Source: Hymenobacter lapidiphilus
GTDB taxonomy: Bacteria > Bacteroidota > Bacteroidia > Cytophagales > Hymenobacteraceae
Direction of reading: 5' to 3'
Assembly: GCF_013377885.1 (NCBI RefSeq)
Contig: NZ_JABKAU010000031.1
Span: forward strand, 1 to 55,646
DNA: 55,646 nt
Part shown: positions 51,072 to 55,646 of the stretch, piece by piece
Position numbering within the stretch: position 1 is the first letter of the stretch
How the letters are laid out: each line of letters opens with the position of its first letter
Translations under genes and position numbers: made by a program
Notes under the pieces: model-generated
What the model was told of the DNA's origin: nothing
Database searches by the model: none
The model's input: the letters and a program-made list of their open reading frames with translations, nothing else

Positions 51072-51614
51072 TTACATAATCACAAATAGCAAGCTCATTT
51101 CTTCCTCCGTGGCTTCGGCAGCTGGCTCAAAGCGCAATTGTTGGAGTACCCTATGTGCTTCCTGAATCAGCGCATCTCTGCCCCCTTGACCATTAATTGT
51201 TGTGCTATCAAGGAGCTGGGTTTCTGTAACTTCTCCAGCGGCATTTATAAAAACCTTAATTCTTACGGTTCCCTCTGTCTGAGTTTTCAATGCTTTGACA
51301 GGAAACTTGATAGTTCGCTGGTAAAAATCGAAATAGCTTTTGTCCTCGGGCAGAGTCTGTTTATCGCGTAGTCGCTGCCCAATACCGCGCCTGATTAATG
51401 GTGCATTATTCCAATAGGCATTCTTGCGCTTAGCATTGAGTTGGCCTTGGGTTGCTACCGATTGTGGGGCTGCCACTGGCAAGGCTTCCCACCGGTTGTA
51501 GCTGCTCTGCGCCACGGCCGGTAGGCCCAGTAACAGCAGCAGCAAGCCTGGCAGCCGGCCGTACTTGGGGATGAAGGAGTGCGCCAGCCAGTTGAGTAGT
51601 TTCCAGTCCATCAT
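51072..51614 (-). CDS. TonB C-terminal-domain protein
   Basis: The 180-aa product from ATG 51614 (MMDWKLLNWLAHSFIPKYG; upstream codons to 51653 unlikely) has a hydrophobic signal or anchor (LPGLLLLLLGLPAVAQ), then a region of basic residues. A TonB-like C-terminal half follows (TIKFPVKALKTQTEGTVRIK, VFINAAGEVTETQLLDSTTI). It lacks the Pro-rich spanning linker of classical TonB. It is separated by two bases from the SRPBCC gene and is probably in the same transcript. Its GC is lower than in neighbours. Confidence 0.8.
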   Translation of the reverse strand: MMDWKLLNWLAHSFIPKYGRLPGLLLLLLGLPAVAQSSYNRWEALPVAAPQSVATQGQLNAKRKNAYWNNAPLIRRGIGQRLRDKQTLPEDKSYFDFYQRTIKFPVKALKTQTEGTVRIKVFINAAGEVTETQLLDSTTINGQGGRDALIQEAHRVLQQLRFEPAAEATEEEMSLLFVIM

Positions 51615-51628
51615 TGTCGGGTAAGCCC

Positions 51629-51661
51629 AATGCCCCATGTGCTTTCCGCGCATGGGGCATT
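51629..51661. terminator. Hairpin between small secreted peptide gene and TonB-like gene
   Basis: Eleven-base arms AATGCCCCATG and CATGGGGCATT surround an 11-base loop. It may end transcription of the 51687-51911 gene, although the T run (TTTT) lies on the plus side, so the direction is unsure. Confidence 0.5.
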
Positions 51662-51686
51662 TTCGTTCTTATGGTTCCGAGAATCT

Positions 51687-51911
51687 TTACAACGACTTCA
51701 CGGCCGGCTTGGCGGCCGGCGTAGCGGCGGCGGTGCTGGTTTTGGCGTCCTTTTTCATGCAGCACGAGGGCGTGCTGGCCATGGGGCAGGAGGCTTTGGT
51801 TTCGGTGGTGGCGGTGGCTTTCTTGGCCTTCTTGCCTTTGTCGCCTTCCGAGGCGGTGGCGGCCGAAGCGGTGAAAGCGAACAGGGCGAGGGCGAGCAGG
51901 GCGTTTTTCAT
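51687..51911 (-). CDS. Small secreted Lys/Ala-rich peptide with Cys/Met cluster
   Basis: The 74-aa protein has a signal peptide (MKNALLALALFAFTASAATA) and a mature part of about 54 residues. That part is rich in Lys, Ala and Thr, with one cluster SCPMASTPSCCMKK (three Cys, two Met) near residues 41-54. It ends in an Ala/Pro/Lys tail. The cluster could bind Cu(I) or another soft metal, or form disulfides, but this is inferred only from residue type. It is divergent from the MMPL exporter gene, with a gap of about 200 bp. Confidence 0.65.
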   Translation of the reverse strand: MKNALLALALFAFTASAATASEGDKGKKAKKATATTETKASCPMASTPSCCMKKDAKTSTAAATPAAKPAVKSL

Positions 51912-52082
51912 GACGACGAATGTGATGGTGAAGGAAACAAATGCCCGAAAACGGCGGTTGGACTTCGGTTGCTCCTAAAGTACGCAATGCCTACCGGATT
52001 TCCTGCCGGGCTCTGCCTGGTTTTCCGGCGCTTTTAGCGGGCCGCCCGCACACTTCGTTCATCGACCCGCGAAGCCGGAGCG

Positions 52083-52090
52083 TATCTTTG
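52083..52090 (+). promoter_or_regulatory. Possible -7 element of the MMPL exporter gene
   Basis: TATCTTTG matches the TAnnTTTG -7 consensus and lies 28 bases before the ATG at 52119. A clear -33 TTG is missing. The flanking GCGAAGCCGGAGCG and CGCTTCGCGCTAC are half-copies of the family C repeat. Confidence 0.45.
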
Positions 52091-52118
52091 CTGTCCTCCG
52101 CTTCGCGCTACCTGCTTT

Positions 52119-54413
52119 ATGCCCCTTCGCCGCTACGCGCACCTGACTTTGTGGGCCCTTGGGCTGCTAACGGCCCTGGCCGTGTTTTTCGTGGCCCAGC
52201 TGCGGTTCAACTACAATTTCAACGACTTCTACCCCGCCGGCGACCCCGACCTCGACTACTACGAGGCGTACGCCGCCCGCTTCGGCAACGACAACGACTA
52301 CGTGCTGCTGGGCCTTGAAGCCCCCACGGGCCAGACCGTATTCGACCCGCGCTTTCTGGTGCGGCTCGATTCGCTGACCCGGTTTCTGGACGGCCGCCGC
52401 CACGTGCTGCGGGTGTCGTCGCCGACCAACGCCAGCAACCCGGTGGTGGAGGGACCGGGCGTGTTCAACCTGCCCTACCTGCACCCCTACGAGCCCGAGC
52501 GCCGCGCCCTCGACTCGGCGCTGATATACCGGACGCCGGGCCTCGTGGGCAACCTGATTTCCCGGGATGCCCGTGCCGCTACGATTCTCTTCCAGACCTC
52601 GCCCAACCTGAGCAAGCCGCCCGGCGACTCGCTGCTGAGCGCCCTGCGGCGCGAGCTGGTTCGCCAGAACTTCGCCGAAGACCAGTACCACCTGGCCGGC
52701 AAGCAGGTGGCCCAGTCGGTGTTCGTAGACCGGCTGCAGAACGAGCTGGCGCTGTTTATGAGCCTGTCGGTGGTACTCGTGACGGGGCTGCTGTGGCTTA
52801 CGTTCCGGACCTGGTGGGGCGTGGTGCTGCCGCTGGTGGTGGTGCTGGGGTCCATTCTGTGGGGGCTGGCCGTGATGTCGGCCTTCGGGGTGAGCATCGA
52901 TTTGATGACGGCCCTGCTGCCGGTGATGCTGTTCGTGGTGGGCATGTCGGACACCATTCACCTCATTACCCGCTACGTAACGGAGCTGGGCTACGGAGCC
53001 GAAAAGCGGCCGGCGCTGCTGGTGGCCATGCGCGAGTCGGCCTTCGGCTCGGGGCTTTCGGCCCTCACCACCAGCATCGGCTTTTTCTCACTGATGACCA
53101 GCTCCATCAGGCCCATCTACAACTTCGGGCTGTTCACGGGCGTTGCCGTGCTGCTCACGTTTGTGCTGAGCTTCACGCTGCTGCCGGCTTTGCTGGTGCT
53201 GCTCAAAAAGCCCCAGCTGCGCGTACCACGCGAGCAGGGCCACAGTTGGGACGGCGTGCTGGGCCGCCTGTTCCGGCAGGTGCTGGCCCGGCGGCACTGG
53301 GTGGTGGGCATTAGCGCCGTAGTACTGATTCTGTCAATCGGCTCGGCTTCCACCATCCGCATCAACTCGGCGCTGCTCGACGACCTGTCCAAAAACGACC
53401 CGGTGAAGCTGGATTTTCGATTTTTCGAAGACAACTTCGCCGGCGTGCGGCCCTTCGAAATGGCCCTGGACCCCGGCCCCAACCGCACGGTGTTCGATTT
53501 GGAAGTGCTGCGCGAAACCGAGCAGATTGAGAACTACCTGCAGCAGAGCTACGGCCTCAATTTCGTGGCCTCGCCCGTCACCATCATCAAATCGGTACGC
53601 AAGGCCCTGAATGGCGGCCTGGTGGAAGAATACCGCCTGCCCGCCGATGAGGCCGAGCTGGCGCGGCTGCTGCGCAAGGTGAAGCTGCTGAGCCGCAAAC
53701 CCGAGTTCCGGGCCCTGGCCCTGCCCGATGCCTCGCAGGGCCGCCTCACCGGCCGCATGGCCGATGTAGGGAGCATCAAGGTACACGCCCTCAACGGGGG
53801 CCTGCGCCAGTTTCTGCGCACGTCCATCGACTCGACGGTGGTGCAAACCCGACTCACCGGCTCGGCCAACCTTATCGATAAGAACAACGAAAACCTGAGC
53901 CGCGACATGATTATCGGCATGACGCTCGACATCGTGATGGTCACGCTTATCATCCTGGCCCTGTTCCGGAGCCTGCGCATGACGCTGGTGGTGCTCATTC
54001 CCAACCTGTTCCCGATTCTGCTGGTAGCCGGCGTAATGGGCCTGGCCGGGGTGAGCATGAAGGTGAGCACGAGCATCATCTTCACCATTGCCTTTGGTAT
54101 TGCCGTCGATGATACCATCCACTTCATGAGCAAGCTCAAGCTCATGTTGCTCAAGGAAGACAACCTGTTCCGGGCGGTACGCAAAACCTACCTGATGGCC
54201 GGCAAAGCCGTCGTCGTCACCTCCCTGATTCTGGTCGGCGGCTTCTCGACGCTGATTTTCTCCTCCTTCGACGGCACCTTCTACGTGGGCCTGCTCATTG
54301 GCCTGACGCTGCTGTTCGGCGTCGTGGCCGAGCTCACGCTGCTGCCGATTCTGATTCTGTGGCTGTATAAGCACGAACCTAAAGCTATTATCGAGGAAGT
54401 AGTGGTGCCGTAG
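52119..54413 (+). CDS. MMPL/RND-superfamily transporter
   Basis: The 764-aa membrane protein has the layout of MMPL or patched-like RND exporters. One N-terminal helix (LWALGLLTALAVFFVAQLRF) is followed by a periplasmic loop with FNYNFNDFYPAGDPDLDYYE. A helix bundle near residues 210-360 (LMTALLPVMLFVVGMSDTIH carries the acidic relay), a second loop and a second bundle at about 600-755 (IIFTIAFGIAVDDTIHFMSK) follow. The two SSD-like halves repeat. It is not in an operon with adaptor or channel genes. Likely cargo is a lipid or hydrophobic molecule, as for many MMPL proteins; not shown. Confidence 0.9.
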   Translation: MPLRRYAHLTLWALGLLTALAVFFVAQLRFNYNFNDFYPAGDPDLDYYEAYAARFGNDNDYVLLGLEAPTGQTVFDPRFLVRLDSLTRFLDGRRHVLRVSSPTNASNPVVEGPGVFNLPYLHPYEPERRALDSALIYRTPGLVGNLISRDARAATILFQTSPNLSKPPGDSLLSALRRELVRQNFAEDQYHLAGKQVAQSVFVDRLQNELALFMSLSVVLVTGLLWLTFRTWWGVVLPLVVVLGSILWGLAVMSAFGVSIDLMTALLPVMLFVVGMSDTIHLITRYVTELGYGAEKRPALLVAMRESAFGSGLSALTTSIGFFSLMTSSIRPIYNFGLFTGVAVLLTFVLSFTLLPALLVLLKKPQLRVPREQGHSWDGVLGRLFRQVLARRHWVVGISAVVLILSIGSASTIRINSALLDDLSKNDPVKLDFRFFEDNFAGVRPFEMALDPGPNRTVFDLEVLRETEQIENYLQQSYGLNFVASPVTIIKSVRKALNGGLVEEYRLPADEAELARLLRKVKLLSRKPEFRALALPDASQGRLTGRMADVGSIKVHALNGGLRQFLRTSIDSTVVQTRLTGSANLIDKNNENLSRDMIIGMTLDIVMVTLIILALFRSLRMTLVVLIPNLFPILLVAGVMGLAGVSMKVSTSIIFTIAFGIAVDDTIHFMSKLKLMLLKEDNLFRAVRKTYLMAGKAVVVTSLILVGGFSTLIFSSFDGTFYVGLLIGLTLLFGVVAELTLLPILILWLYKHEPKAIIEEVVVP

Positions 54414-54433
54414 GGGATAATGGTTAGTGAAAA

Positions 54434-54532
54434 GAACGTCATTCAGAGCGCAGCGAAGAATCTCGCTCGCAGTTGATAAACGGCCCGGCAACAATTCGAG
54501 CGAGATTCTTCGCTGCGCTCTGAATGACGTTC
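54434..54532. repeat. Family D inverted repeat, copy 2
   Basis: The arms GAACGTCATTCAGAGCGCAG...GAATCTCGCTCG and CGAGCGAGATTCTTCGCTGC...CTCTGAATGACGTTC are nearly perfect. The loop holds AGTTGATAAACGGCCCGGCA. It lies 20 bases after the MMPL stop codon and may act as its 3' hairpin. Confidence 0.85.
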
Positions 54533-54582
54533 ATCCACCGGCCACCTACCCCGAACTTCCCGCCCGCTTCGCTGGTTGACAC

Positions 54583-54611
54583 TTGTACCCCCGCTAGAAA
54601 GCTTATCTTTG
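54583..54611 (+). promoter_or_regulatory. Promoter of the NifU-domain gene
   Basis: A TTG (-33) at 54583-54585 is followed after 18 bases by TATCTTTG (-7, consensus TAnnTTTG) at 54604-54611. Spacing and both elements fit the Bacteroidota primary sigma factor. The start codon is at 54638, giving a short leader. Confidence 0.75.
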
Positions 54612-54637
54612 CTCTAGCACTACCAAAACCGCAATTC

Positions 54638-54931
54638 ATGGAAGTATCCGTCGACTCTCACCCCCTACTGCCGCGCATCGAGCAGGCCCTCGACGGCATC
54701 CGGCCCTACCTGGCCGCCGACGGTGGCAACGTGCGGGTAATCGAAATCACCGACGACATGGTGCTGCGCTTGGAACTGCTCGGCGCCTGTGGCACCTGCC
54801 CCATGTCGGCCATGACGCTGAAAGCCGGCGTGGAGGAATCGGTAAAGAAAGCCGTACCCGAAATCAGGTCCGTAGAAGCCATTAACCTAACGCCCATGAG
54901 CGAGCAGCCCGCCGGCCAGGTGCGTTCTTAA
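54638..54931 (+). CDS. NifU-domain iron-sulfur cluster protein
   Basis: The 97-aa protein is a stand-alone NifU C-terminal domain (Nfu type), involved in iron-sulfur cluster carriage or assembly. RPYLAADGGNVRVIEITDDM and GACGTCPMSAMTLKAGVEE give the ligand motif CGTC (CxxC). The start ATG 54638 follows the promoter. The tail after residue 80 is variable (LTPMSEQPAGQVRS). Length fits the family. Confidence 0.95.
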   Translation: MEVSVDSHPLLPRIEQALDGIRPYLAADGGNVRVIEITDDMVLRLELLGACGTCPMSAMTLKAGVEESVKKAVPEIRSVEAINLTPMSEQPAGQVRS

Positions 54932-54992
54932 GCCACTAGCTGACAGCCACTAGCTGTTAGGTTTTCTGTCGAGCGAATCCCTACTACTTCAG

Positions 54993-55043
54993 CCGCGCCC
55001 CGTTCCTGCCGTTTCATCGGTGGCGGCGGGGCGCGGTGGGTTT
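54993..55043 (+). terminator. Terminator after the NifU-domain gene
   Basis: GC-rich arms CCGCGCCCCG and CGGGGCGCGG (outer about 55027-55036) with a loop between are followed by GTGGGTTTATT. It is about 60 bases after the stop codon. Confidence 0.6.
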
Positions 55044-55062
55044 ATTCGGACTTGCATGAAAA

Positions 55063-55179
55063 GGGCCGTATGCTTGTAGCGCGAAGCTTCTGCTTCGCGT
55101 ATCGTTGAACGACTCCACGCGACGCGGCATTCAGCAACGATACGCGAAGCAGAAGCTTCGCGCTACAAGCATACGGCCC
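55063..55179. repeat. Family C inverted repeat, copy 3 (extended arms)
   Basis: The arms GGGCCGTATGCTTGTAGCGC and GCGCTACAAGCATACGGCCC are perfect reverse complements at the ends. The family C core (GAAGCTTCTGCTTCGCGTA and its complement) is inside. The exact symmetry beyond the core is longer than in the other two copies. Confidence 0.9.
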
Positions 55180-55201
55180 TCATTTACAGCACATATTCTG
55201 C

Positions 55202-55390
55202 GACGATACAAAGTATGGTGAACCCATTCGCAATAGGGTCGACTATCAGGCGGCCCTGATCCGCATAGAAAGCATCTTCAGCGCCACACCTGGCACGGCG
55301 GAGTTCAATAAATTGGATGTGCTTACTACAGCGGTGCAGGCCTACGATGCTATTCACCATCCCATTCCGGAGCCCGAACCCATTGATTAA
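55202..55390 (+). pseudogene. HigA-like antitoxin remnant
   Basis: The plus frame ending TAA at 55388-55390 encodes text such as IRNRVDYQAALIRIESIFSA, TPGTAEFNKLDVLTTAVQAY and IHHPIPEPEPID. It resembles the N-terminal part of HigA/ImmA-linked antitoxins (…DYxxALxRIExIFxAxPGT…YPIxPPDPIE…). There is no in-frame start codon. The following DNA-binding helix-turn-helix is absent because the frame ends at the TAA. A family C repeat lies just upstream and may have removed the 5' end. No toxin gene was seen. Confidence 0.6.
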
Positions 55391-55405
55391 TTTAGTACCC
55401 AGGCT

Positions 55406-55646
55406 ATGGCCATGCGACTACTCCTGATTTGCCTCCTGACGATAATACCCCTGCTGGGTTGCGGCCAGTCGCCATCGGCTCCTGAAAAAGCCTACGAAGC
55501 GGCCTTCAACCATATCAAGCGGGACCGTAAACTTCGCCGGATGGGGTATAGACTTAAAGACGTAGCTGTATTCGATAGTATCGTTCATAAGAATTTGACG
55601 TGGTTCAGTCAAGACCTCGGAGTATTATGGGGTTATACAGGCTATC
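55406..55646 (+). CDS. Hypothetical lipoprotein, 3' end outside window
   Basis: ATG 55406 (or ATG 55412) opens a frame that runs to the window end. It has a signal peptide ending IIPLLGC (lipid Cys), then a helical, basic stretch (AYEAAFNHIKRDRKLRRMGY). About 80 residues are visible, ending in the WGYTGY region. Function unknown. It follows the HigA-like remnant by 15 bases. Confidence 0.7.
   Translation, partial: MAMRLLLICLLTIIPLLGCGQSPSAPEKAYEAAFNHIKRDRKLRRMGYRLKDVAVFDSIVHKNLTWFSQDLGVLWGYTGY

Noticed and set aside
1..55646. tRNA, rRNA or tmRNA genes
   Set aside because: No tRNA-like T-loop/anticodon arrangement or rRNA core sequence was recognised on either strand; a covariance search could still find something I missed.

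Overview
The window looks like a chromosomal piece of a high-GC Bacteroidota, most likely Hymenobacter or a close relative in Cytophagales. The evidence is internal. One large secreted protein ends in a type IX secretion (T9SS) sorting domain, and a TamL-type lipoprotein member of the BamA/TamA family is present. Promoters resemble the Bacteroidota TTG...TAnnTTTG pattern (clear before nifU and hemF). Lipoproteins are frequent, and the E1 alpha and beta subunits of a 2-oxoacid dehydrogenase are fused. I saw no rRNA, tRNA, complete insertion sequence, prophage or CRISPR array.

Layout: 0.3-6.3 kb holds a heavy-metal RND tripartite efflux operon (outer-membrane factor, adaptor, CusA/CzcA-type pump). 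6.6-9.3 kb holds an ECF sigma factor, a single-pass membrane protein and an outer-membrane barrel. 9.5-10.4 kb is an AT-rich WG-repeat gene. 10.5-13.9 kb has divergent TrmH-type methyltransferase and TamL genes. 14.2-17.6 kb is the T9SS cargo protein. 17.7-22.4 kb has the fused E1 enzyme, a GNAT acetyltransferase, a lipoprotein and an MBL-fold hydrolase. 22.7-27.2 kb has a CIA30 protein, a repeat-rich gap, katG and a methyltransferase broken by an in-frame TAG. 27.4-32.3 kb has hemF-PAP2, a lipoprotein, a flavin reductase, a serine hydrolase and riboflavin synthase. A GxxExxY gene broken by TAG lies between 49-bp inverted repeats at 32.26-32.87 kb. 32.9-39.3 kb has a polyprenyl-phosphate sugar transferase, pcm, a thioesterase, a Pro/Ala-rich protein and two thioredoxin-fold lipoproteins. 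39.4-48.9 kb is mostly housekeeping: gatB, a TonB-like protein, alaS, MerR, dprA, a class IV aminotransferase and thyA. 49.0-51.6 kb is a minus-strand group of SRPBCC, DUF2805, an unusual photolyase-like flavoprotein and a TonB-like protein. 51.7-55.6 kb has a small Cys/Met secreted peptide, an MMPL/RND exporter, a NifU-domain protein, an antitoxin-like remnant and a lipoprotein cut by the window end.

The most unusual content is between the genes. At least five families of short inverted-repeat elements (called A-E here) occupy many of the gaps. Family A (about 90-145 bp, ten copies including degenerate ones) has a core palindrome, and in several copies a second, outer inverted repeat ending in CTGTTTAGGAAGT. 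It looks like a miniature mobile element. One A copy lies inside a family-D element, and another carries a foreign hairpin in its loop. Together with the GxxExxY cassette and two TAG-broken genes, this suggests much past insertion and decay around an otherwise ordinary core genome segment.
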